This document shows, piece by piece, positions 26,239-37,174 of a DNA stretch of 60,457 nucleotides. The DNA comes from Candidatus Altimarinota bacterium (lineage in GTDB: Bacteria; Patescibacteriota; Gracilibacteria; Absconditabacterales; Absconditicoccaceae). The notes beneath the pieces are model-generated. The model saw nothing but the letters and a program-made list of their open reading frames with translations. It was not told the origin of the DNA and did no database searches. The translations under genes were made by a program, and so were the position numbers. Every line of letters begins with the position of its first letter. Positions within the stretch are counted from its first letter, which is position 1. The stretch spans positions 1-60,457 of the forward strand of contig JALTWR010000007.1 of assembly GCA_027046965.1 (NCBI GenBank), given 5' to 3'.

Positions 26239-26691
26239 TTAAATAACTATTCTTTGTGTTTTAAATCTATAAAAATCTACATTTTCCAATGGTCTGCCTC
26301 AAGATTTTTGTTTAATAAACGCCAAAGCTTGTTTTATCTCCAACACACCGGCTGTATTGGGTAACAGTGCCTCTACCTCAAAAGGAGAAGAATTAAACAC
26401 AATTGCAACTCCATAATCAGTCATATTAGTTGCCAGCACCTCCTTCATCTCGCCAACCTTCTCCAGCAATTTCACGATATCAACTACTAAATATCTAATT
26501 TTCTTTTCCTCGGGGATAAAAAAACCTTCCCACAATCTTTCCAATGCCTCATTTAAAGGAAAGGAAGAAAGCAACACTCATTTGGAAATCAAAAGGTTCT
26601 TATTTTTATCAAAAGCTGAAATAAATACTCAAGATGGTTGAGAAAGATTAATCCCTCTCTTTTTCAAAGCCTTCTCAATTTTTTTTAACAT
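26239..26691 (-). CDS. Hypothetical protein (150 aa)
   Basis: Read through three UGA glycines from MLKKIEKALKKRGINLSQ. Alternating short strands and helices suggest a small alpha/beta domain, with the strands VFISAFDK, RYLVVDIV and GVAIVFNSS. No catalytic motif stands out. It is first in a unit with two probable membrane-associated proteins and is divergent from the eRF1-like gene. Confidence 0.6.
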
Positions 26692-26763
26692 TTTAAATAG
26701 AGCAGATAAAATCATAAACATTTAAAATAATATACTTAACTACTTTTTTTTTGCAATTTGTAC

Positions 26764-26791
26764 TTGAAGTTTTAACCAATTTTATTACAAT
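26764..26791 (+). promoter_or_regulatory. Promoter of the eRF1-like gene
   Basis: TTGAAG and TACAAT with a 16-base spacer. It would give a leader of about 55 bases. A second TATAAT lies closer to the ATG and could serve instead. Confidence 0.45.
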
Positions 26792-26853
26792 AGCACTATC
26801 ACAAATTATGTGCCATAGATGTTAAAACTTTATATTATAATCAATATATCACA

Positions 26854-28029
26854 ATGATTAATATTTGGGATAAACAAACGATTGTAGAATTTGGACAAAA
26901 AACACACCAGCTACCAGTTATATCTATATATTTGAATACAGATCACAGAGAAAAGGACGCCTATCAAAAAGCTTACTTAAGATTAAAAAACATATTTAAA
27001 GAACTTAAAGAAAAAAATAAAGACGAATCCAAGGATATCAAAAATATGATAGAAAGTTTTGAACAAGAAGCACTCGAATGGTTAAAAGGGAGCTTTAGAC
27101 ATCTCAAAAATGGGACAGTGATGTTTTTAGGATGAGATGAAAATCTATGGGAAATAGTAGAATTACCTCGTCCAGTAAAGACAACATACTATTTCCAAAA
27201 TGAACCAGCTACCAAACCTCTTTTGGGATACTTGGACGAATATAAAAAACTGTTGGGAATTGTTCTTTCTCAAAGGGAAGCTAAACTATATCTTCAATAT
27301 TTAGGAGAAATTAAAGAAGTAAATCAAATATTAGATACCTTTTTAGAATATGCCAAGACAAAAGACAAAGAAGGATGGTTCCCTTGAGCCACACCTGGTA
27401 GTTTATGATGATTTTATGAAAAAAATACAAGGTATGAAGGTGTGCTAAGAAGATATGTTAAATATATCTTGGATGAGATAGAAAAATTAAAAGACTCCCT
27501 TCAATTTGATAGAATCGTAATATTCACTCCTGAAAAACTCAAATATATTGTAGATGAAGAAATTAGCAAGTTTTTGAAAAACTTATTATCACACACATTC
27601 ACAGGTAATTATATTAAAGCTGGCAAAAATCAAATAAAAGAGCTTTTAACACAAGTAGAGCAGAAACTCGAAAGAGAAGAGGAAGAAAAACACATTGAAG
27701 AAATTTACAGGAATATATGAAATAGTGAATACAAAAAAGGTGTAGCATGATTAAAAAATGTATTGGACCACTTAAATGCTCAAGCAGTTTGGTACCTAAT
27801 GTTAGATGAAAATATACAATTTCCTGGATACAAAGGTAAAGAAACTGGAATGCTATATGAAAAACCAGAAGACAAAGTAACCGATGAAGAACTGATATAT
27901 ATTGAAGATTTAACCAATGAAATGATTGAAAAAGCAATCGAGCAAGATGCAAGAGTTAATCTAGTACCAGAGAACCAAAAACTTAAAGAACTAGGCTGAG
28001 CAGCTGCAATGGTAAGGTTTAAAATATAA
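26854..28029 (+). CDS. eRF1-related protein of the bacterial release-factor-like (baeRF) family
   Basis: A 391-residue protein whose three-part layout suits the bacterial archaeo-eukaryotic release-factor-like family. It has an N-terminal domain (VISIYLNTDHRE), a middle domain after GSLGGFYEKNTRYEGVLRR, and a C-terminal L30e-like domain (NAQAVWYLMLDEN, then GGAAAMVRF). The middle motif sits where eRF1 has catalytic GGQ; here it is GGF, both glycines being UGA. In other bacteria such proteins are thought to act on stalled ribosomes. Peptidyl-tRNA hydrolysis by this one is doubtful without the glutamine. Confidence 0.72.
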
Positions 28030-28051
28030 AAAATTATATTAAATAAATTAA

Positions 28052-28080
28052 AAAGCTGGAGATCCTTCTCCAGCTTTTAT
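28052..28080. terminator. Bidirectional terminator
   Basis: Stem AAAGCTGGAGA with TCTCCAGCTTT, with a T run on both strands. It separates the convergent eRF1-like gene and the repeat protein gene. Confidence 0.8.
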
Positions 28081-28081
28081 C

Positions 28082-29446
28082 TTATCTAAATTCATACTTG
28101 TAAAAAGTATACCATCATACAGGATTTTTCTTTTGCCGACCAGATTGCTGCCGACCAAAAAGAGAACATTGTCATATCATTTCCCGCAGATATCATGAAG
28201 AACATTTTTTCCACTTATCCCAACATGTATTGTGTTCGGGATGCCAAGTTTCTCCATCTCTTTTTGCGGTAATACAATGAGAATCATTAGTAACTTTTTT
28301 ATCAACCACCTTAGTACACGTTTTCCCAGCTGTATTTTTTCTACCTACATTAGATGCATTACATACTGTAACCGCTGCTATCGCACTACAATAAACAGTA
28401 CTTCCTCCATTATATCATATACACTTCCAATTGTATGTTCCGTCATTCCCATTACTATCTATCCAAGATGCAGTTCACGCGCTACATAGACCTGATGAAG
28501 GTAATGTGGTATAAGAGCCTCCGTTGGCCGATCAACATCTTCAGTTTACTGCTGTTGGTGGAGAAACATTCCTCTTCCTAGCATAACAACTTACCGTACT
28601 TCCTCCATTACTTCATACACACCTCCAATTATATGTCCCATCATATGCATTGCTATCTACCCATGATATAGTTCACGCATTACATAATCAACTTGATGGA
28701 CGGCTACTATATGTACCTCCATTCGCTGGTCAACAGTTTCAATTTATTGCACTAGAACTACCTCATCATCAACCCACTAATCTATCTATTTTTTGTCTAA
28801 TTTGAGAACTTAAATCATTCCGATCTACTGCACCATTTGCTATATCAGCACTTGTAATCGTTCAATCTCTTATATCAATCCCCTGAATTGCGTTATTCGC
28901 TATATCAGCACTTGTAATCGTTCAATCTCTTATATCAATCCCCTGAATTGCGTTATTCGCTATATCAGCACTTGTAATCGTTCAATCTCTTATATCAATC
29001 CCCTGAATTGTATTATTTGCTATATCTGCACTCGTAATTGCTCAATCTCTTATATCCACACTCTGAATTGCACCATTCGCTATATCTGCACTTGTAATCG
29101 TTCAATCTCTTATATCAATCCCCTGAATTGTGTTATTTACTATATCCTCACTTAATATAACATCATCTTTTAAATGACCTGGATCTATATCTAACTCCCC
29201 ATCTACTCTCACATCTCCTCAAAAACGTGCCCCTCCATTACTACCATCTAACACTATCTTTGCACTGCCTGATGGTGTACCATCTGTAGTTAATATTAAT
29301 TTTGCCAAATACGCACGTAGTGAAGGAATTGTTGTATCTACATTTAGTGCCAACACAATGCTACCTATCCCTACAAATGCTCAAATTATTCAACTTACTA
29401 ATGAGATTATGTATAAACTTAATGGCAATCACAAAACTTTTTTCAT
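28082..29446 (-). CDS. Surface protein with 20-residue tandem repeats and Cys/Gly modules
   Basis: A 454-residue protein. An N-terminal hydrophobic helix (about residues 5-33) would anchor or export it. After a Gly-rich region come about five tandem 20-residue repeats of the form IQGIDIRDGTITSADIANNA, a pattern that forms stacked beta-helix or fibre segments in phage and surface proteins. Two copies of a Cys module (NGxCGxANGG..GLC..G..W.C.G.NGGSTV.C) and a Cys/Lys-rich tail follow. The Gly of each RDG is UGA. Probably an adhesive surface fibre; no enzyme motif. Confidence 0.75.
28831..29150 (-). repeat. 60-bp tandem repeats within the surface protein gene
   Basis: Five full units and a partial one with an exact 60-base period, in frame, each coding for 20 residues. 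Units 28861-28920 and 28921-28980 are identical, so recent duplication or gene conversion is likely and repeat number may vary between strains. Confidence 0.95.
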
Positions 29447-29509
29447 GATGTTACAATAAAAATTAAAATTTCCTCAATTTAAATTATATTTTTCTTAAAT
29501 CTTTTTGTC

Positions 29510-29536
29510 AAAAAATGGGGCTTATATAAGCCCCAT
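29510..29536 (-). terminator. Rho-independent terminator
   Basis: The perfect palindrome ATGGGGCTTA/TAAGCCCCAT is followed on the minus strand by a T run. It ends the beta-propeller gene. Confidence 0.85.
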
Positions 29537-29565
29537 TAGTTAAAGAGATAATATATCAATTTTCT

Positions 29566-31986
29566 TTATTCAACTCCTACACACTGTCTTTCACATTCTT
29601 TTTTAGTATCAAAACCTGGACAGCTACATGCTGCATTAATCACTACTGATTCACACCCATCTCATTTTTCATTCAACACCCATCTTTCACCACAATACAT
29701 CTGACAGGTAATAGTTCCAGGTTTTGGTGGATTCCAATAACATTTTTTATTTAGGTTATTCCTAGGAATTTTTGAATTGATGATCTTTTTCTCTAGCACT
29801 TTATCAAAATAAACGTATTTTTCAACATCCTTACCAAGTACAAAAAAATGAGCGAAATAACTATTAATGCTATACATTACATCCCCAATATATCCCACTC
29901 TAAAATTTAACTGCCTAAACCTCCACGGAGAAAGATCATCTCATCAAAAAGCCTTTAAAACTTCCTTGTAATTCTTAGATATGCTCTCTAAAATACCGCT
30001 TTCAAGATCTATGGTAAAGCCCTTGAGCCCTACAAATGTTGTCTTTTGAGTTGTGTAAGGATAACATTTCTCTGTTTTGTGTTGGTTTCATTCTCTATCA
30101 TACCAGGTGTCCATATAACATCTCATTTCCTCCATCTCTTTTGCCAAAACCAACGGTAAGAGCAAAATTTTTCTATTTTCATCCCACACAAAGACTCTTG
30201 GATTCTCCAATGCTTCTGTCCAACTACCCTTATCTCATAATTCTTTGGAATAAAGCTGTTCTACTTTAACATAATTTTTACCTCAAGTAACTAGCAAGGT
30301 ATTATAATCAACTTTGTACAGGTCTATTTTAATTCATTTATTCACTACCCAATTAGTACCTCTAGGTTCAGTGGCATATCCAAGTCCTATCAAATATTGA
30401 ATTCAATTTTTTTCTTTTGTATATGGATGTAAATATTTACTATAGCCAGGTATCTTCAACTCACCAATTATCTTTGGAAGTTGTTTATCTGCTAGGTCTA
30501 TAACAAATAAAGGGTCTACTTGCTTAAAAGTAACTAAATATAACTTATCTCCGATAAAACGGGAAGATTTAAATTCCTCTCCTGGCTCTATATCCTCCAA
30601 GCTCCCATACAAAGTAACTTCCGGATCCAAAACAAAAAGATTCGTATGGATTTGTGGATTCCAATACTTGGTAATAATATAAAAATAGCCTTGTGGGTCT
30701 TCGTGTAATGCATATTGATTCAAAGGACGTCAACTAACTAAAGCACTTCATTTGTACTCTAATGGTTTTGTCGGATCTGTTAAAGAAAACTTACTAATTA
30801 GAGCGTTTTCTCATCTAGGATAGATAGGCAAAATACAACGCATTGCTGGTCAACACCTATATGGTGATGCAAAATACTGAGCAGATATCAGATATACATT
30901 TTTGTAAGACACGTACTGAGTTTGACTAGCCCCAAAAATAGCATTTGTTTGAAGGGGATTTTTAGAGTCATCCAGATCCATCCTATAAACTACGGAGAAA
31001 GAGGGATTACTTCAAAGCTGTGCCAAAGTATCTTTGTCTGGAAGGGAATAGTAAATATTTTCACAACCGGCTTTTTTTGCTGATACTTTATATGGAAGTG
31101 ACTTCCCTTTGATTTTAAGATTTCAGCTGCCAGGATCATATACCACATCTACAGCCTTTGGCAATAATTTTTGAGGATTAACAGTTACACTCATTACTTC
31201 CTGACCTAATATCTTAATAGGTTTGTAAAAATATTGATATCTAGGATAAATATTGGTAAACACAATTAACTGATTATCAATTAGTCTGGCATCAGAAAAC
31301 TCTCAATCTAACACAGAGAGTCTTAATAGCTTAGTTTTGGGCAAGTTTGCGGTATCCATTACCAATACTATAGTTTTTGTATTTCCCAATATACTATAAT
31401 CATCAAAAGGCTTATAATAATTTCCATAAATTATCAATTTATTCTCTTGCACAAAAAGCTGAACATTCTCAAAGTTGGAAGGGAGTTTAAAGGTTTTAAC
31501 CACTTTAGCTCAAGAAAGATCAATATACTTAGTGTTAAGGTCTAAAGGAGTTTTTATAATGTAAACTTTTTTATACTTAGAGTTAAAATAATAAATATGC
31601 TCCCCATCACTCTTTAAGATATCTGGTTCATCAATTCATTTTACCTGAACATTAGTCTTGGAAAAATCCGTAGAAGATGATATGTTATTATCAGCAGCCA
31701 CCATCTCAACTTCGAATCAAATAGCTGCTCCTTTACGAAAAACAGGATAAGGATATCCCTTGAGTAAGTCTTCATTTTCCTTTAACCATTTTTTAAGCAC
31801 CGTTTCCATCTCTTCACAAGAAGAGAAAGTTTGAAATTCAAATCTAGATTTTTCATCTAATTTGTCTTGTTGTTGAACAGCCTGATTTATAACATCAGAA
31901 AGGTCATCTTCTGACTGTGCAAATGCAAATAATCATCCCCCCAACACAACCCCCAAAGCGAAAGCAATCAATATTTTTGTTTTCAT
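29566..31986 (-). CDS. Secreted beta-propeller protein with Cys-rich C-terminus
   Basis: An 806-residue exported protein with signal peptide KILIAFALGVVLGGGLFAFA. VQVKGIDEPDILKSDGEHIY is the hallmark of the secreted C-terminal beta-propeller family (Beta_propel). Repeated blade-like strands follow (LIVFTNIYPRY, KLYLVTFKQVDPLFVIDL and others). The last 90 residues hold about ten cysteines, probably disulfide-bonded. It is likely a cell-surface binding protein; ligand unknown. Monocistronic, divergent from the vWA gene. Confidence 0.8.
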
Positions 31987-32011
31987 TGGAAAATTGATTA
32001 AAATTTAAATT

Positions 32012-32039
32012 TTGAAACCATTTACAAAACTAGTATAAT
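32012..32039 (+). promoter_or_regulatory. Promoter of the vWA gene pair
   Basis: TTGAAA and TATAAT with a 16-base spacer; the ATG is about 33 bases after the -10 box. Confidence 0.65.
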
Positions 32040-32072
32040 TTTCATTGATAATTTTACAACTCCAAAATAAAT

Positions 32073-32807
32073 ATGAAGAAGCGAATACTAGCATGAAAAA
32101 CCTTCTCTCTTATAATAGGAAGCATATTGCTTTTTATAAACCTTCCTTTAATTACAAAAAGAGGGCAAACTTTATCTCCCTGAGGATCAATTCACCTTTT
32201 GGTTGATATCTCCAATTCTATGAACACAAAAGACTCACAGGGCCAAAGTCGCCTTCAAAGGGCTATTAATCTAAGTAAAAGGCTAATAAGCAGTGGTCAA
32301 ACAAAATACTCTTTAACAATTTTTTCCTCAACATCTAATCTTTTAATACCTCCAACAAAAGACACCCAAACTTTTTTAACCTATCTTAATTCTTTAAACA
32401 CCAATCTTTTGCCAGCTTCATGAAATACAAATATACTCTCGCCTTTAAGTTTGATAGACAACTTTGCCTCAACAGGAGATCAAATAATCATATTATCAGA
32501 CTTTGATTTTTATGTACCTTCAAAAACTCCTCTTAAAAAGCCCTACAAAGTTTCCTTGATAGGTGTTGGCTCTAGTAACTTAAGTCAGGTAACCAATGCT
32601 GTGTGAGAACCAATAACATCTGAAGGTAGACCCATTAGAAGCAAAAGAGAAGATAAAAAAGCAAAAGCTCTTGCATCTGTATTAGGAGGTAAATATTATA
32701 TCAATGAGATTCCCAAAGAATTAATGCATCACTCCTCATCTAATCTCTGAACCCGTCTTAACTATAGTATTTTAGTCCCCTTAATACTTATAGGGTTATG
32801 ACTTTAA
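32073..32807 (+). CDS. Membrane-anchored von Willebrand factor A-domain protein
   Basis: A 244-residue protein with an N-terminal membrane helix (residues 10-25), a vWA domain and a C-terminal hydrophobic helix. The metal-binding MIDAS motif DISNS follows a hydrophobic strand (IHLLVDISNS), and IIILSDFDF gives the later MIDAS aspartate strand. The layout resembles BatA/BatB proteins found beside DUF58 and MoxR genes; DUF58 here is 19 kb away. It is followed by a small membrane protein in the same direction. Confidence 0.78.
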
Positions 32808-32845
32808 AATTTCCCATCTATATAAATTGAGAGTTTCTTAAGGGT

Positions 32846-33220
32846 ATGTCCTTGCTATATTTAGCAGCTCTTTTAATAGGAATTCTAATAGTCATATTTT
32901 TTCTAAAAAGCTTTTTATCAAGCTTTGTAAAGTCATATCTGACTAAAAAAAGAAGGCAAAAGCTCAAGAGCATATTAAAACAAAAGTATTTATCTAATAT
33001 CAAAAACCTAAGATGAGAAAATAAACTACAAAAAGCCCTTTTGTTTTTAGAACTATTAAATGAAGAAAACTTGGATTTAAAACAAATCAGCAAATTACTA
33101 AAATTATCTCCTGAGACAACCACCCAATTACAACATTTTTGGGAATCACAAAAAATTTCTACGGAAGCTTTAGATGAAATAATCACCAAATTGGAAATAT
33201 TACTTTTGACTAAGCACTAA
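32846..33220 (+). CDS. Hypothetical small membrane protein (124 aa)
   Basis: One N-terminal membrane helix (SLLYLAALLIGILIVIFFL), then a basic patch and a helical cytoplasmic part (KALLFLELLNEENLDLKQISKLLKLSPETTTQLQHF) that looks like a helix-turn-helix or TPR-like fold. It is downstream of the vWA gene (38-base gap), probably in one transcript. Its end overlaps the convergent ATPase gene by 21 bases. Function unknown. Confidence 0.6.
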
Positions 33221-35656
33221 TTTTTGCTCCCCATCAACTTCTTTGACATCTTTGACTTTTACTTTTATTTTATCTGGTACATTGTAAAGATCCTTCCATC
33301 TCATCCCCTCAGGAACATTCATCTCTGATTTGTGCAATAATCCCTCTCCTATACCTGGAATTATCACAAACACACCATAATTAAATTTTAATTTTATAAT
33401 ACCATCATACCATTCACCTATTTTAACATTATCAGAAGCCGGCTTTTTTTCTGCCTCTTCCGTCTGTGTTTTAATATTCTTCTCTTTTTGAGAAAGAGGA
33501 GGTGTTATTTTTTGAGCTTGCTTTTGAGCTAACTCTACCGCTTTTTCTGTTGGCGAAAAACTCTTTTTTGCCCAATATTCTATAGCTTTTTCTACTCTTT
33601 CTCTGGGGGTAGCCCAACGTTGGCGAGACTGCTCTCTAACTTTTTTTATGATTTCTCCTTTTGTTTCAGGTTTAGGCAAAGGGAAAGTCAAAAAAGAAAA
33701 TGGTTCTGAGGTTACTCCATCTATCATTAACTTTGTGTAAGCCACTCAACGAGGAATAGACATCAGATCATTAGCACTAACCTTGTCTTTAAATTGAGAA
33801 GACATTAAAACAGCATCATCATATCACAATTGGAAAGATATTATAGAACCCACATTACCAAAAATAGCGTTTCTTATCTCCTCAGGGATCTGTGCCACAT
33901 ATTGATTGGCTACTATAAGACCTAGCTTATACTTTCTTGCCTCTGAAAATATAGTTTGAAAAGACTCAGTTGCAAAATTTTGGAACTCATCTATATACAA
34001 GAAAAACTTTTGTCTCTCCTCCTCAGCTATATTAGCACGAGACATAACTTCAATTTGAAGCTTTGTAACCAAAAAAGAACCTATCATAGCAGCATTGTCT
34101 TCTCCAATTTTACCTTTAGATAAATTAATCAACACGATTTTACCCTCATCCATAAGCTGCCTCAAACTAAATTTAGAGTGATCTTGCCCAAAAATATTTC
34201 TTACAATAGGGGAAGAGAGAAACTGCCCGACCTTGTTAATAATAGGAGAAACAGCCTCATTGCGTTGAGAATCAGACCATTTCTCAAACTCATTAAGCCA
34301 AAACTTCTTAACTAGTTCATCTTGTAAATGATCTAATGCTTCTTTTCTAAAATTTTTATCTGTTAATATTCTTGTAACATGCAACAATGTTGCTTTTGGG
34401 TAATCCAATAATGTTAAAATAACATTACGCAAAATATACTCAAGCCTAGGCCCCCAGCTATGCCCATATAGCTTTTTGAATGTAGAAACCACTCAAGAAG
34501 CTATCAAGTTTTTTTCCTCTGAAGTAGTATACTCTAAAATATTAAATCATATAGGCCAATCTAAGTCTCCCACATCAAACAAAACAACATCATTTGTACG
34601 CCAAGAGGGGATATGTTGGATCAATGTGTCTATCAAATCACCATGAGGATCAATAACTCAAACCCCTGAACCTGTAATCATATCAGACCTAGCCATATTT
34701 GAAATCAAAGTAGACTTTCACATTCATGTCTTACCTACAATATACATATGCCTCATTTTATCATCCTTTTTAACTCCAAATTTTATCCTTTCATCTCTAA
34801 AATGGGTATACCCCAAAATCGTAATCTCATTCCTCTCTGTATTTTCTAACGTTGGTAAATTCGCAGGATAAGGGAGTCTACGATACTTAATATATTCCAA
34901 ATTTTTAACAAATTGATCAGAGGTGGGTAAATGAAAAAAATTTATCACATTTGAAGTTCTAATAAGATTTTTAATAGGATGAGGGACAGCTTTGACTTTA
35001 CCATCCTTTACAAACATCTCAAAAAATCTCAAAATTTCATCTTCAAAGCCCCCAGACAAATTCTCAGACCAGTATCCTATCAAAAAATTTACCAGCCCCT
35101 CCTTTGCTGCCTCTTGGGAAATTTCTCACTTGTCATTTTTAAGAGAGATTATAGGCTGTTTTATATTAAAATCATATTCAAAACCTATCTGAAAATCTTC
35201 CCCCTTTTCTATCTCATCGAACAAGGCAAACAATGATCTTATTGGGGAAAAATATACTCAATTTTTTTGAAAGTCATCCTCTTCCTTTATTTTACCATCT
35301 AGCTTTATAAAACGGCCACCTTTGTCAAAATTAATAGGCGATTTCTCAACTTTGATTAATTCTACTTGAGGATAATTAGTATATATCAGATTTTTTAAAA
35401 ATTTTTCTAAATCAGCAGGCATTCCAACCAAGATTTTTTTGTTAATCTTATTTCAGCTAAGGACAATTCTAAATTTTCATTTAACATCCAGCAAACTCGA
35501 AAGTATACCAAACCAGTAGGTCTTATCTCTATCTGAATCCACATAAGGCCTAAGTTGATACCAGGTCCACTTAATAGACTTTCTTTTAAAAACTTTCCCT
35601 AATGCATATCAGATTCTTTTGGCCCATTCTAAATATGCGTCTAGAATACTAGACAT
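33200..35656 (-). CDS. TraD/HerA-like ATPase (DUF87 type) with C-terminal S1 domain
   Basis: An 818-residue P-loop ATPase related to conjugative coupling proteins and HerA/VirB4-like enzymes. Walker A is IVGKTGMGKSTLI, followed by GVGVIDPHGDLID. Walker B is FFLYIDEFQNFA, with the sensor-like region ARKYKLGLIVANQYVAQIP. The last 75 residues (GEWYDGIIKLKFNYGVFVII..GLLHKSEM) read as an S1 RNA-binding domain, an unusual partner for this ATPase. A Lys/Gln-rich linker separates the two parts. Substrate could be DNA or a nucleoprotein. No other transfer genes are nearby. Confidence 0.8.
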
Positions 35657-35659
35657 TTT

Positions 35660-36271
35660 TTATTTTTTAAGATAAAATTTAATTTTTTCTCAATTATCTG
35701 CCTCAAACAACTGATGTATGTCAAACTCACGAGGAATACCTCTTTTCACATCCCTCAACAACGCCTCGGTAGACAAAAAATCCTTGTACTTAAAAACTAT
35801 ATCTTCCAACTTTGAAGATCCTTCAACAGATAAAAAAACCCTATCTGAGACATCATATCAAGCTTCTTTCCTCATCTGATTCAAAAATCTAGATATCTCA
35901 CGAGCAATTCACTCCTCATAGAGCTGAGGAGTTATAGTTGTATCCAATTTAACAACTACATTATCTTCTGCTCACATTTGATCCCCCTCAACGCCTTCCC
36001 AACTGATTTCATATTCCCCAGGGAGAAGTTCCCACTTAACTCAATTTTCACCAAGCACAAAAACTCTACCATCCACCATTTCCCAAGCTCAGGATTTGGC
36101 GAGTTTTATGATATTTCACGTATCTTTACCATATTTTTTGGAAATGACCGATCCAATAGGCTTTATAACTTTTTTTATAGATACCTGTGCTGGAAAAGGA
36201 ACAATCTCTTTGACATTGACCTCTTCTTTGATAATATCTCAATACTTAGCTAATAATTTTTCCAGGTCCAT
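35660..36271 (-). CDS. Free-standing C-terminal tRNA-binding domain of isoleucyl-tRNA synthetase
   Basis: A 203-residue protein that matches only the C-terminal region of IleRS. IIKEEVNVKEI, then ISKKYGKDTGN, then VVVKLDTTITPQLYEEGIAREISRF and MRKEAGYDVSDRV follow the order and spacing of that domain. No Rossmann fold, HIGH or KMSKS part is present. The gene has its own ATG and a promoter just upstream, so it is not simply a cut gene. It could be one half of a split IleRS, or a freed tRNA-binding module. It is three bases upstream of the S1-ATPase gene, so the two are co-transcribed. Confidence 0.8.
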
Positions 36272-36308
36272 TTAAATAATATTAAAAATAAACTCCAAAG
36301 TTACTTTA

Positions 36309-36336
36309 ACCATATTCATTTAAAAGATTTTTTCAA
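36309..36336 (-). promoter_or_regulatory. Promoter of the IleRS-domain / ATPase unit
   Basis: TTGAAA and TATGGT with a 16-base spacer on the minus strand. The -35 box abuts the start codon of the divergent methyltransferase gene, so expression of the two may interfere. Confidence 0.45.
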
Positions 36337-37059
36337 ATGGAACTAAAGCATATATACAATCATATTGCTCAAGATTTTTCCAACACTAGACAAAAAATCC
36401 GACCAGAATTTAAAATAATACTCAATGAAATTGCTATTTCCCCCAAAAGACAGCTTTTTATAGCTGATATATGATGCGGAGATGGTAGACTTTTTGATTT
36501 TCTAAAAAAACATTTGGAAAACAAGCAAATATATTACACAGGTCTAGATTTCTCATCCCAATTGATAAATATAGCTAAAAAACGCTTTTCTGATGCCAAC
36601 TGGATAGAGGATGATATGACTAATTTGTACAAACATTTTCCTCCTCTTTCTCAAGATATTATAATCTTTTTGGCATCTTTTCATCATATTAGATCCCAAA
36701 GGCAAAGACTAAGTATATTAAAACAAGCATATCAAATATTGAACTATGGAGGTAAAGTTATTTTGATTAATCGAAATCTGCGAAATAGTCGCTATTACAA
36801 ATTACTGCTCAAAAATATATTAATAAATTTCTTCACTCTAAGGCGAAATGATATAAATTGAGTTTATGTCCCCTGGAAAAAAAAGGAAAGAGTTTTTCAA
36901 AGATATTATCATATATTTCACACTAAAGAGCTTAGGGAGTTGCTAAGATCAGCAGGGTTTGAGCATTTAAAGCAATTTTTTGTTGATTCAAAAGGTAAAA
37001 TAACAACTAAAAGACGAGGAAGCAGGAATCTAATAAGCATCGCTACCAAGTCTATATAA
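36337..37059 (+). CDS. Trm9/ALKBH8-like tRNA uridine methyltransferase
   Basis: A class I SAM-dependent methyltransferase of 240 residues. Motif I is IADIGCGDGRLFDFL (first Gly UGA), and motif II is YYTGLDFSSQLI. The C-terminal part VYVPWKKKERVFQRYYHIFH matches the conserved VPW..RYYHvF block of the eukaryotic Trm9 family, which methylates carboxymethyl-uridine at the tRNA wobble position. A tRNA wobble role is therefore the best inference; a generic small-molecule methyltransferase is the alternative. Six tRNA genes follow convergently. Confidence 0.7.
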
Positions 37060-37079
37060 TTAATTTTAAAAATAAAAAA

Positions 37080-37153
37080 AGCGGGCGACGGGACTTGAAC
37101 CCGCAACCCTCTGCTTGGAAGGCAGATGCTCTAGCCAATTGAGCTACGCCCGC
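37080..37153 (-). tRNA. tRNA-Gly (UCC)
   Basis: Anticodon loop UUCCAAG, acceptor GCGGGCG and U73, without encoded CCA. Its acceptor stem, T arm and discriminator are identical to those of tRNA-Gly(UCA) at 49373. Confidence 0.95.
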
Positions 37154-37174
37154 TTTTACAAATTTTCTAGGATA

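Noticed and set aside
28831-29150. CRISPR array (regular 60-base repeats)
   Set aside because: There are no variable spacers; the units are contiguous, in frame and encode a 20-residue protein repeat.
33200-36271. A mobile or conjugative element built around the TraD/HerA-like ATPase
   Set aside because: No relaxase, integrase, other secretion genes, direct repeats or base-composition change were seen around it.
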